From: Pontibacter amylolyticus
GTDB lineage: Bacteria; Bacteroidota; Bacteroidia; Cytophagales; Hymenobacteraceae
Assembly (NCBI RefSeq): GCF_014638845.1
Contig: NZ_BMFP01000001.1
Coordinates: forward strand, 972,526 to 1,036,525
Direction: 5' to 3'
DNA length: 64,000 nt
How positions within the stretch are numbered: the stretch's first letter is position 1; every line of letters starts with the position of its first letter. Under the pieces are notes generated by a model, which was not told the DNA's origin, did no database searches, and was given only the letters and a program-made list of their open reading frames with translations. This document shows, one piece after another, positions 51,181-58,785 of this stretch. A program made the position numbers and the translations under genes.

Positions 51181-51280
51181 CGTAGCACGACACACGTATC
51201 ACGTAGCACGACTTTTTTACTTCGGGCATTCTTTTAGTAGGGATTCGTGATACTTGATACATGCTACGTGATACACAAAC
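51181..51280. repeat. Low-complexity hairpin between paaC and paaD
   Basis: Arms made from words like CGTAGCACGA, CGTATCACGTAGC (51181-51212) and CGTGATAC, ATGCTACGTGATACAC (51245-51277) are inverted copies of each other around a 32-nt loop. The element begins 6 nt after the paaC stop and ends 6 nt before the paaD start region. Confidence 0.7.
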
Positions 51281-51286
51281 GAAAAC

Positions 51287-51772
51287 ATGGAACTGACGAA
51301 AGAAAACATATTGACCCTGTTGGAGGAGGTGAAAGACCCCGAGATACCGGTATTGTCGCTGGTGGACCTGGGGGTGATCACGGGTGTGGAGATTTCTGAC
51401 GAAGGCCACGTGACGGTGAACATGACGCCTACCTTTGCCGGCTGCCCCGCAATGGATTATATGAAAAAAGATGTGGAGCGCACGCTGGACAAGCACGGCA
51501 TCACCGACCACACCGTCATTATGTCTTTCGACAAGCCCTGGGACAGCAACAAGATCTCAGAGAAAGGCCGTCAGCACTTGAAAGAGTTTGGCTTAGCCCC
51601 GCCGCCAAAGTATGACCTGATCCTGGACCTCGACATTCTGGAGCATGTAAAGTGCCCCTACTGCGACAGCGAAAACACGGACATGCGTACGCCCTTCGGC
51701 CCAACCCTCTGCCGCTCGATGCACTACTGCAACGACTGTCGGCAGATGTTCGAGCAGTTTAAGCCTTTGTAG
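51287..51772 (+). CDS. paaD: PaaD, maturation factor of phenylacetyl-CoA epoxidase
   Basis: A 161-residue MIP18/DUF59-type protein needed for assembly or iron-sulfur maturation of the PaaABCE complex. The N-terminal DUF59 part has VKDPEIPVLSLVDLGVITGV (in part) and the conserved Cys in TFAGCPAMDYMKKDVE. The C-terminal zinc ribbon has CPYCDSE and CNDCRQM. The length is normal for the family. A strong terminator follows, so paaE is not in this operon. Confidence 0.94.
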   Translation: MELTKENILTLLEEVKDPEIPVLSLVDLGVITGVEISDEGHVTVNMTPTFAGCPAMDYMKKDVERTLDKHGITDHTVIMSFDKPWDSNKISEKGRQHLKEFGLAPPPKYDLILDLDILEHVKCPYCDSENTDMRTPFGPTLCRSMHYCNDCRQMFEQFKPL

Positions 51773-51788
51773 AAGTCCCTTGATATTG

Positions 51789-51823
51789 AAAAATGCCTGT
51801 TGTTTCCAACAGGCATTTTTTTT
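51789..51823 (+). terminator. Terminator of the paaABCD operon
   Basis: A 14-bp stem (AAAAATGCCTGTTG / CAACAGGCATTTTT) with loop TTTC is followed by TTT, 17 nt after the paaD stop. Confidence 0.92.
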
Positions 51824-51884
51824 GAATCACTTTGCTTGAGGTAAGAAAGAACAATCATAATCACGTGGTCAGTCGGAGCTACAC

Positions 51885-53009
51885 CTACTCCCCTCTCTCA
51901 AAAATAGCCACTGCCCTACCTCCCAACATCAACTCTAACCTTTCTTCATTCACTCTATACCGCAACTCTTCGTTACTCAATACCTTCAAGAATTGATTCT
52001 CTACTTCCATATTCGGGCAAGCCATTCTTGTGGAGGCAATGGCTCCGAAATTTATTCTGTCGCCAATTGGTTCGAGCGTACCTGTAATTTTGTTGCAGCC
52101 TGCGCTGCCAGACACGCTGCCCTCGGCTAAAGCTATCGCCAGAGACGGAGGGTTCCGTTCGTAATCCTTTGGGCTGACGGCTTTGCCTTGCAGCTCCACC
52201 AGGTTCCAGGTGCCGTTTAGGCGGGAGTCGCGGAGGTAAATGCCGCAGCCTTTGTATATTGCACTGTCTTTCAGCACCGTCACGGTATAAGGGAATTCAC
52301 GGCCAGACATGGTATTGACGCAGGTCTCTTTCATCAGCCGGATTTCCAGATTCCCTGAAACGGTCTGCACTCTGTAGACCGCTCCCTCCCCTCCCTCAGG
52401 TTTTTCAGCGACAGGTATAGGCGTCAGCACGCTGCCATCTTCTTCGTCCAGCAGCCGGAACTCAATCATTTTCTCCAGGTCAATCTCCAGCGACCAGAAC
52501 GGCTCATTCCCAACAGCGGCAAAGTCGATACCGCGCTCGTATTTCTCGCGCCACAGGCTGGGATTGTCCTCTGGTTCATCGGGGCTCTTTCGACGCAGGC
52601 GATAGGCGTCGGCAAGAGCAGATTCAATCCGGTTTCCGTCGCCATCCAGCATCACAAGCGTTTCGCCGTCCAGGGCAAACTGGTTATTGCCGGTGCCTTG
52701 TTTCTTCAGCTGCACCCTGCCATGGCCCACACCCCATGTGCCCGACTGCACGAAGGGGGTTGCGCTGCGGCCCTGGTACACCATACGCTCGCGGTAAGTG
52801 CTATCCGGGTTAAGTTCCAGGGTATAGCCTATGCCCGGGCAGTCGGCGCAGGGGATGGTGCCTACCCACGTACCCACGGCTGACCGCGCTACCTCGGCAT
52901 TCGACATAGGCGCATCCGACTGCGAAACGGAAGTTGGTGCGGTAGAACAGGCTGCAGCGATGCAAAGCAAGAGAATCCCAATGGGAAGCAAGCGATTGAG
53001 CGGATCCAT
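51885..53009 (-). CDS. Composite lipoprotein with NlpE-like, membrane-COG3650-like and META domains
   Basis: A 374-residue lipoprotein. The signal peptide has a hydrophobic LLPIGILLLCIAAAC with lipobox AAAC (Cys21). Residues about 43-140 resemble the N-terminal domain of NlpE (VGTWVGTIPCADCPG with a CADC pair, LELNPDSTYRERMVYQG). Residues about 160-260 resemble the COG3650 family (FAAVGNEPFWSLEID, IRLMKETCVNTMSGREFPYTV in part). Residues about 270-370 are a META/HslJ-like domain (LNGTWNLVELQGKAV, GSVSGSAGCNKITGTLE in part, CPNMEVENQFLKVL). From family knowledge such proteins sense or buffer envelope stress such as copper or heat; this role is inferred. No operon partner is evident. Confidence 0.83.
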   Translation of the reverse strand: MDPLNRLLPIGILLLCIAAACSTAPTSVSQSDAPMSNAEVARSAVGTWVGTIPCADCPGIGYTLELNPDSTYRERMVYQGRSATPFVQSGTWGVGHGRVQLKKQGTGNNQFALDGETLVMLDGDGNRIESALADAYRLRRKSPDEPEDNPSLWREKYERGIDFAAVGNEPFWSLEIDLEKMIEFRLLDEEDGSVLTPIPVAEKPEGGEGAVYRVQTVSGNLEIRLMKETCVNTMSGREFPYTVTVLKDSAIYKGCGIYLRDSRLNGTWNLVELQGKAVSPKDYERNPPSLAIALAEGSVSGSAGCNKITGTLEPIGDRINFGAIASTRMACPNMEVENQFLKVLSNEELRYRVNEERLELMLGGRAVAIFERGE

Positions 53010-53141
53010 TTTTCTTAGTGAACAGGTATAGAAATCTCTACGATAAAGTCCCTGATACAGGCAGTAGGAATTCCAAAAATCGAAACAGTCGGGAAGCTAT
53101 ACCTGCCAGGCCGTTGATGGAAACCGGATATGTATACAAAA

Positions 53142-53174
53142 GCCCCGCCGCTACCTCTCGGGTAACGGCGGGGC
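53142..53174 (-). terminator. Terminator after the M3 peptidase gene
   Basis: A stem GCCCCGCCG / CGGCGGGGC with an added TACC/GGTA pairing inside lies 24 nt beyond the stop codon. On the minus strand it is followed by TTTTG. Confidence 0.8.
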
Positions 53175-53197
53175 CTTGTGATCAGTGTAGCTATACC

Positions 53198-54928
53198 TTA
53201 AATGTTGGCCATCTCGCCTTTCACAAAGTCAACCAGACTCTTGATGTACTCGGTGCTGAAATCGAACTTGATGCCAGCGGCTTCATACACCTCACCAATG
53301 GTAACGGTATAACCCAGGCTGAGGGCGCGCTTGTAGGCAGCCAATCCTTCGGAAGGGTTCTCCTTGTAGTTCTTCCAAACGGCTATGGCACCTAATTGCG
53401 CCATGGCATACTCCACATAGTAGAACGGCACTTCGTAGATGTGCAGCTGCTTTTGCCAGATGAAGGGCTTATACTTCTCGAGTCCGCTCCAGTTTACCTC
53501 CAGGTGGTTGAAACGCCCGAAAATATTGAGCCACTCCTGATGACGTTCCTCTTGTTTGTGCTCCGGATGTTCATACAGCCAGTGCTGAAACTTGTCCACG
53601 GTGGCTACCCACGGGAAGGTCTCGAGCACGCTCTCCAGGTGCGTGCGCTTGGCGCGGCGCAACTCGTCTTCGTCGCTGAAGAAGGTGTCCCAGTAGTCCA
53701 TCGAAATCAGCTCCATAGACATAGAAGCCAGTTCGGCTACTTCGGATGGTGGATGTTTGAAAGCGCTCAGCGTCAGGTCGCGGGTCAGGAAGGAATGCAC
53801 CGCGTGGCCCCCTTCGTGCAGCATCGTGATCACGTCGCGCAGGCTGGAAGTGGCATTCATGAAAATGAACGGCACGCCAATCTCGTCCAGCGGATAGTTA
53901 TACCCGCCCGGGGCTTTCCCTTTTCTGGATTCCAAATCCAGGTGACCCATTTCGCGCATGGTGGCCAGGCAGTCGCCCAGGTAGGTGTCCAGGTTGTAGA
54001 ATACCTGTATGGTCTTCTCCAGTAGTTCTTCACCGGAGTGGAATGGCTCCAGCGGCGCTTTCCCGCTTGGGTCCACGTCGAGGTCCCAGGGGCGCAGATC
54101 GGCTATACCTAATTTTTGTTTGCGCTCGCGGTCTATACCTGTCAGTACAGGCACGATGGTTTCCTCAATGGACTGGTGGAAATCAAAGCAATCCTGCGGG
54201 GTATAGTCGAAGCGGCCCATGGCGGCGAACATGTAGTCGCGGTAGTTGTCGAAGTCGGCATTTTGGGCCACCTGCGTGCGGAGCTTCAGGAGCTCGTCGA
54301 ACAGGTCGTCGAGTTTCTGGCGGTCCTGTGTGCGGCGCTCCTGTATGGCACGCCATGCTTCTTCACGCACTTCGCGCTCGTTGCGCTTCAGGCGGTCGGC
54401 GGCGCGCTGCAGGGTCATCTCCTCCCCGTCCAGCGTCACGGTCATAGCCCCTGTTACGGCGGCGTACTGTTGTTGCTTGGTGCTGATCTCGGTATTGAGC
54501 GGAATGTTCTCCTCGCGGAAGATCTCCAGCGCACGCCCCACGCCGCGCAGGTAGATGCGGTACTTGTCCTGGTCGAGCCCATTCACGTAGGGTGAGTGCA
54601 TCAGCTTCAGGTTGAGCTCGTGGTCGTAGGGGGCTATTTGGGGTTCTATCTCTGACACGAAATACTGGAAAGCCTTCGTGATATCCTCGTCTTGGGTGTC
54701 GCAGGTCATGCGGATGTAGCGCCAGCCCAGGTCTTCGGAGAGCACGCTCTCAAGCTCGCTGCGGTCTTTCATCCACTTCTCCAGCTCCTCCACCGAGTTG
54801 ATGGCGCGGCTTTTCAGTTCTTCAAAATATGGCTGTATGGTTTCCCAATTATCTATTTTAAAGTCTTCGGACAGGTAAACCCGCTTCTTTCGTTCGGGTA
54901 CTTGTATCATAGCTTCTGTTTTACTCAT
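53198..54928 (-). CDS. M3-family oligoendopeptidase (PepF-like)
   Basis: A zinc metallopeptidase that cuts short peptides in the cytoplasm. The active site HExxH is HEGGH near residues 369-373 (TMLHEGGHAVHSF), and the third ligand region is ELASMSMELISMD (Glu). The start is set at the Met of MSKTEAMIQVP (54928), giving 576 residues; an upstream Met at 54979 adds 17 residues with a hydrophobic stretch but no family match. The length fits oligoendopeptidase F (about 570-600). It lies between the composite lipoprotein gene and paaE, unrelated to phenylacetate as far as can be seen. Confidence 0.92.
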   Translation of the reverse strand: MSKTEAMIQVPERKKRVYLSEDFKIDNWETIQPYFEELKSRAINSVEELEKWMKDRSELESVLSEDLGWRYIRMTCDTQDEDITKAFQYFVSEIEPQIAPYDHELNLKLMHSPYVNGLDQDKYRIYLRGVGRALEIFREENIPLNTEISTKQQQYAAVTGAMTVTLDGEEMTLQRAADRLKRNEREVREEAWRAIQERRTQDRQKLDDLFDELLKLRTQVAQNADFDNYRDYMFAAMGRFDYTPQDCFDFHQSIEETIVPVLTGIDRERKQKLGIADLRPWDLDVDPSGKAPLEPFHSGEELLEKTIQVFYNLDTYLGDCLATMREMGHLDLESRKGKAPGGYNYPLDEIGVPFIFMNATSSLRDVITMLHEGGHAVHSFLTRDLTLSAFKHPPSEVAELASMSMELISMDYWDTFFSDEDELRRAKRTHLESVLETFPWVATVDKFQHWLYEHPEHKQEERHQEWLNIFGRFNHLEVNWSGLEKYKPFIWQKQLHIYEVPFYYVEYAMAQLGAIAVWKNYKENPSEGLAAYKRALSLGYTVTIGEVYEAAGIKFDFSTEYIKSLVDFVKGEMANI

Positions 54929-54977
54929 AGATGGTTCCGTAAAGAAAAGGTAATATAGACACTTCTTCTGAAAGTGC

Positions 54978-55017
54978 AAAAAAAAGCTGCACTATATATG
55001 TAAAATATAATGCAGCT
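54978..55017 (-). terminator. Terminator of paaE
   Basis: On the minus strand, AGCTGCA ... TGCAGCT with further TATA pairing encloses a small loop and is followed by eight T residues. It lies 24 nt after the paaE stop. Confidence 0.9.
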
Positions 55018-55041
55018 AAAATGAAGTCACAACAAGTATTT

Positions 55042-56127
55042 CTATCCTATTTCGATAACCACATTAGAGGTCAATGGATGCCCCACGCAGTTGAGCACGT
55101 AGCCTTCGTCGAGTTCGGCGTCGGAGAGCCCTTCGCGTTCGTCCAGGTGCACTTTCCCGCTCAGGCACTTGCCGCGGCAGGCAGTGCACAAGCCTGCCTG
55201 GCAGGAGTATGGCAGGTCCACGTCCTGGTCAAGCGCTGCTTCCAGTATGGTCTGGTCAGGCTCTACCACCACGCTGTACTCGGCTCCTTCGTAAATGATG
55301 GTCACGGTCTGGGTCGTGATCTCGCCGTCATCGTCCGAAGAAGACACGTCGCCGTGGTGCTCCTGCTCCTGTTGCTCCACCAGTTTGTTGCTCACAAAGC
55401 TCTCCCGGAAAATGCGGTCAGCAGGCACGTGCAGCACATTCAGGGCCTTACGCACCTCCTCCATCATCCCCTCAGGTCCGCACATGTAGTAGAGCGCATC
55501 CGTTGCTTTGGACAGCTGCCGACGCTCCAGTATTTTCAGGATCACGCTTTGGTTCATGCGGCCGCGGTAGTCGCAGGCCTGCTTGGGCTGGCTGTAAATG
55601 TAGTCCACCCGCAGACGCTCCGGGTTGGCATCCTGCAGCTCCTGCAGCTGCTGCTTGAAGATAACGGAGTCTTCGTCGCGGTTGCCATACAGCAGCGTCA
55701 CCTTCGTGTTGGGCTCCTCGCGCAGGGCTGCTCTGAGCATCGACATCAGCGGCGTAATGCCGCTGCCGGCGCCGAAAAGGATGATCTGACGGCTCTTGTC
55801 GGCCTCCGGCACCAGGTTGAAATTGCCGAGCGGCTCCATTACTTCAATTTCCTGCCCAACTTGCAGATTATCAAGCAAATAATTGGAAACCAGGCCGCCT
55901 TCTACACGTTTAACAGTTACTGACAGTCTACTGCCCTCGTTCGGGGCGCAACACAGTGAGTATGAACGGCGGACTTTCTTTCCGTCTATCGGAAGGATAA
56001 GTGTCAGGAACTGACCTGCCTTGAATGGAATCGGTTTTTTATCGGGATGTTCTAAGTGAATCGTAATCGCATCTGAGGTTTCGCGGGTTATTTCCACGAC
56101 CTTCAGCATGAAATAAGGGCTACTCAT
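55042..56127 (-). CDS. paaE: 1,2-phenylacetyl-CoA epoxidase, reductase subunit E
   Basis: A 361-residue electron-transfer subunit that passes electrons from NADPH to PaaA. The FAD domain (about 1-110) has RRSYSLCCAP; the NAD(P) domain (about 110-245) has ILFGAGSGITPLMSMLR and YYMCGPEGMMEEV; the C-terminal plant-type [2Fe-2S] ferredoxin (about 275-361) has CQAGLCTACRG and the last Cys in VLNCVGHP. It is on the opposite strand, about 3.3 kb from paaD, and forms its own transcript with a terminator. The family also includes related ring-hydroxylating reductases, but the nearby paaABCD supports PaaE. Confidence 0.92.
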   Translation of the reverse strand: MSSPYFMLKVVEITRETSDAITIHLEHPDKKPIPFKAGQFLTLILPIDGKKVRRSYSLCCAPNEGSRLSVTVKRVEGGLVSNYLLDNLQVGQEIEVMEPLGNFNLVPEADKSRQIILFGAGSGITPLMSMLRAALREEPNTKVTLLYGNRDEDSVIFKQQLQELQDANPERLRVDYIYSQPKQACDYRGRMNQSVILKILERRQLSKATDALYYMCGPEGMMEEVRKALNVLHVPADRIFRESFVSNKLVEQQEQEHHGDVSSSDDDGEITTQTVTIIYEGAEYSVVVEPDQTILEAALDQDVDLPYSCQAGLCTACRGKCLSGKVHLDEREGLSDAELDEGYVLNCVGHPLTSNVVIEIG

Positions 56128-56385
56128 ATCGTTTTTATACTAGTCTATTAAGGGGAAACATGGTTTCAGACTGAAAGTTACGACAATCTGGCCTGTTCAG
56201 TGAAAATTTCAGGTAATTTTTAAAACCGATTTCCTGAATCACGTATTATAACCAAATCATTAACAGAAAGAACGCAGGATGAAAAAAAAACTGCACATTT
56301 GTAACATAGTACATACAAGTGCTGTAGTCGGGTACTAACCAACCCCCGCATTCCGTTCTTTACCATACAATTACTGAAAACACCA

Positions 56386-56940
56386 ATGCTCTACAAACTA
56401 ACTCTCAAAAACTGTGAAAAAACTGTAGTGGTGGACGACCGCACCTACGAGTATATTCAAAACAATGCTTACCTGCAGCAAATTGATTTTTTGAAGCACC
56501 TGCGCATTCACTCTAACGGTTACGCCTTCTTCCAGAAGAACTGGCCGCTGAAAAACGGCAAGTACCGCAACGAAACCATTTACCTGCACAAAATGATTGG
56601 CGAACAGCTGATTGAAAAGCCAGAAAGCAACATCAAGCTTTACGTGCATTTCAAGAATGGAAACAAGCTCGACTGTCGCCTCGAAAACCTGGAGTGGGCT
56701 CCGCTTTGCAAGATTGTTCGCAACACAGCAAAAACGGAAAACAAACTGGGTGTACGTGGTGTGCACAAAGAAGCACAAAAGTACCGCGCCATCATTCACC
56801 ATAACAAGCAACGCATCAACCTCGGCACCTTCGACACGCTGCAGGAAGCTGCGCAGGCTTACAGCAAGAAGTCCGAAGAGCTTTTTGGCAAGACCAAAAG
56901 CCTGAAGACACTCTCCAAGTATGTGGAAGAAGTAGCATAA
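56386..56940 (+). CDS. HNH-like protein with AP2/ERF-type DNA-binding domain
   Basis: A 184-residue protein. Residues about 60-105 resemble an HNH homing-endonuclease module: LHKMIGEQLIEKPES and YVHFKNGNKLDCRLENLEW, the equivalents of the LHRL... and (V)NHIDGNKxNN...NLEW patterns. Residues about 118-175 match an AP2-like domain: GVRGVHKEAQKYRAIIHHNKQRINLGTFDTLQEAAQAYSK (quoted only as positions 118-157, key residues GVRGV, RAII, LGTFDTLQEAAQAY). In the HNH part, the usual Asn-His-Ile-Asp has become Val-His-Phe-Lys and the Asn pair has become Asp-Cys, so nuclease activity is doubtful. It could be a domesticated endonuclease now working as a DNA-binding factor. Base composition is like its neighbours. 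Confidence 0.72.
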   Translation: MLYKLTLKNCEKTVVVDDRTYEYIQNNAYLQQIDFLKHLRIHSNGYAFFQKNWPLKNGKYRNETIYLHKMIGEQLIEKPESNIKLYVHFKNGNKLDCRLENLEWAPLCKIVRNTAKTENKLGVRGVHKEAQKYRAIIHHNKQRINLGTFDTLQEAAQAYSKKSEELFGKTKSLKTLSKYVEEVA

Positions 56941-56986
56941 TTCTTCTTATACTTGCGTGGCGGCACACTCCCCGCCTTACCACTAC

Positions 56987-57688
56987 ATGCTGAATACCGA
57001 AAAGAAACTTAGCGACATTCTAAGACGGCACACTGATGCCTTCGGGCCCGTACTCGATGCGGACCTGAACGGCGAACATGTGTGTCGTCTTGATTTTACG
57101 GCAGCCAACCAGCTGCTGCAGCAAACCGACCTGCGCAATACCGTGGCCTTTAACGAAGTCGTGAACCGGATGCTGCAGGAACAGCACGCCACCATTGGCG
57201 TGGGCGGCTACCTGGAAAACCGCTTCATCTACCGCCGCAGCCAGCACTTCGACGTGGCCGAAGAGAGCCGCGACCTGCACCTGGGTATAGACGTGTGGCT
57301 ACCTGCAGGCACGGCCGTGTTCGCCCCGCTCGACGGCCGGGTGCACAGCTTCGCCGATAACGCCAACTTCGGCGACTACGGCCCTACCATCATTCTGGAG
57401 CACGAGCTGGAGGGCGTGACCTTCTATACCTTGTATGGCCACCTGAATGTGGCTTGCCTGGAGGGGCTGTCTGTTGGCAAGGAATTCCGGAAAGGCGACA
57501 AGATTGCCGAGGTAGGTCCATACCCCGAGAACGGCGACTGGCCGCCCCACCTGCACTTTCAGGTAATGTGCTCCATGGACGAAAAACAGGGCGATTATCC
57601 GGGTGTGGCCCGACTGTCAGAACAAGCTGCGTATGAAGCACTTTGCCCAAATCCGAACCTGATTCTGAACTGCCGCCATCTGGCCTAG
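56987..57688 (+). CDS. M23-family peptidase (LytM-like)
   Basis: A 233-residue protein starting at the ATG at 56987 (MLNTEKKLSD); a GTG at 56957 would add 10 residues. The LytM zinc ligands are visible: H-x3-D in LHLGIDVWLP (about residues 94-103) and H-x-H in PHLHFQVMCS (about 187-196), with YGHLN between. From family knowledge it cuts peptide crosslinks in peptidoglycan. No signal peptide or membrane anchor is apparent, unlike most secreted M23 enzymes, so the protein may be cytoplasmic, or the family may have changed role. It is the last gene before an attenuator-like hairpin. Confidence 0.86.
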   Translation: MLNTEKKLSDILRRHTDAFGPVLDADLNGEHVCRLDFTAANQLLQQTDLRNTVAFNEVVNRMLQEQHATIGVGGYLENRFIYRRSQHFDVAEESRDLHLGIDVWLPAGTAVFAPLDGRVHSFADNANFGDYGPTIILEHELEGVTFYTLYGHLNVACLEGLSVGKEFRKGDKIAEVGPYPENGDWPPHLHFQVMCSMDEKQGDYPGVARLSEQAAYEALCPNPNLILNCRHLA

Positions 57689-57721
57689 TTTTGCCTTTTC
57701 TATAGAAATTGACCAAATTTG

Positions 57722-57762
57722 AACTCTGGTACCCTCGCACAGGTGCCAGAGTTTTGCTTTTA
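57722..57762 (+). terminator. Terminator after the M23 peptidase gene
   Basis: An AACTCTGG / CCAGAGTT stem (57722-57729 and 57746-57753), extended by ACC/GGT inside, is followed by TTGCTTTTA. Confidence 0.8.
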
Positions 57763-57779
57763 TCACAAACCTGACCGGT

Positions 57780-58628
57780 ATGTCTAACCTTTTTAATTTT
57801 GAAGCTTACAGCGCCACCATCACCAACTTTGTAATGGTGTATGGGATGCGCCTGGTGGTGGCCGTTATCACGCTTTTAGTTGGCCTTTGGGTCATCAACT
57901 GGCTCAACCGCCTGGTGTATAATTTAATGGTGAAAAAGGACGTGGACGTATCGCTGCGCCCGTTCCTGAAGAGTGTGCTGGCCGTTGCCATGCGCGTGTT
58001 GCTGATCATTCTGGTAATTGCACAGTTGGGCGTCGAGATGACTTCGTTCATTGCCATCCTCGGATCGGCGGGTCTTGCCATTGGTCTGGCCTTGCAGGGC
58101 AGCCTTGCCAACTTCGCAGGCGGCGTGCTGATCCTCACCATCAAGCCCTTCCGCGTGGGCGACTACATCGAAGCACAGGGGCAGGGCGGCACAGTCGACA
58201 TGATCAACATCTTCAACACCGTACTGAAAACACCCGACAACAAGACGATATTTATACCTAACGGTCCGCTTGCCAATAGCGTGGTTGTGAACTATACCAT
58301 CGAAAAGACCCGCCGTGTGGAGTTGAAGTTTGTGGTATCGGTGAACAACGACATCGGCAAAGTGCGCCAGATTCTGCAAGGCCTGATAAAGGCCGATGAG
58401 CGCGTACTGCCTGAGCCGGAGCCCGCCATTGTCGTAACGGATTTTGCCGAGCACGCGCTCACGCTGAGCGTGCGGGTATGGGCGAACAAGGAAAACTTCT
58501 GGCCTCTTTCCTGGGACCTGAACGAAAAGGCCAAGGCCGCTTTTGAGCAGGAAGGTATACAAATGCCGGTGCCGCGCAGAGAAATGGTAGGCAGCACTGC
58601 CGGCGGGCAGGTCCCGAAGGCGGTTTAG
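57780..58628 (+). CDS. Small-conductance mechanosensitive channel (MscS family)
   Basis: A 282-residue channel that opens under membrane tension to release solutes. Three membrane helices are visible (about residues 16-42, 60-84 and 86-115). The third is the pore helix with GSAGLAIGLALQGSLANFAGGVLI-like spacing (about 92-115, Gly/Ala-rich). The following beta domain (FRVGDYIEAQGQGGTVDMI, in part) and the C-terminal alpha/beta domain are complete. The N-terminus is short with a single preceding helix pair, as in compact MscS proteins. A terminator follows. Confidence 0.93.
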   Translation: MSNLFNFEAYSATITNFVMVYGMRLVVAVITLLVGLWVINWLNRLVYNLMVKKDVDVSLRPFLKSVLAVAMRVLLIILVIAQLGVEMTSFIAILGSAGLAIGLALQGSLANFAGGVLILTIKPFRVGDYIEAQGQGGTVDMINIFNTVLKTPDNKTIFIPNGPLANSVVVNYTIEKTRRVELKFVVSVNNDIGKVRQILQGLIKADERVLPEPEPAIVVTDFAEHALTLSVRVWANKENFWPLSWDLNEKAKAAFEQEGIQMPVPRREMVGSTAGGQVPKAV

Positions 58629-58664
58629 CAGATATAGCTTGTAGGTATAGACTTTTGAAAATGG

Positions 58665-58697
58665 AAACGGCAGCTCAGATATGGGCTGCCGTTTTTT
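58665..58697 (+). terminator. Terminator after mscS-like gene
   Basis: A stem AAACGGCAGC / GCTGCCGTTT with a 10-nt loop is followed by TTT (58685-58697), 36 nt after the stop codon. Confidence 0.85.
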
Positions 58698-58785
58698 AAA
58701 TAGCTATGTAAATACCTTATTTGTATTACACTTTTATCTTTAGTAAGAACAGACTGAAAAAAGTTATAGCCGCGTGAGATGATAC

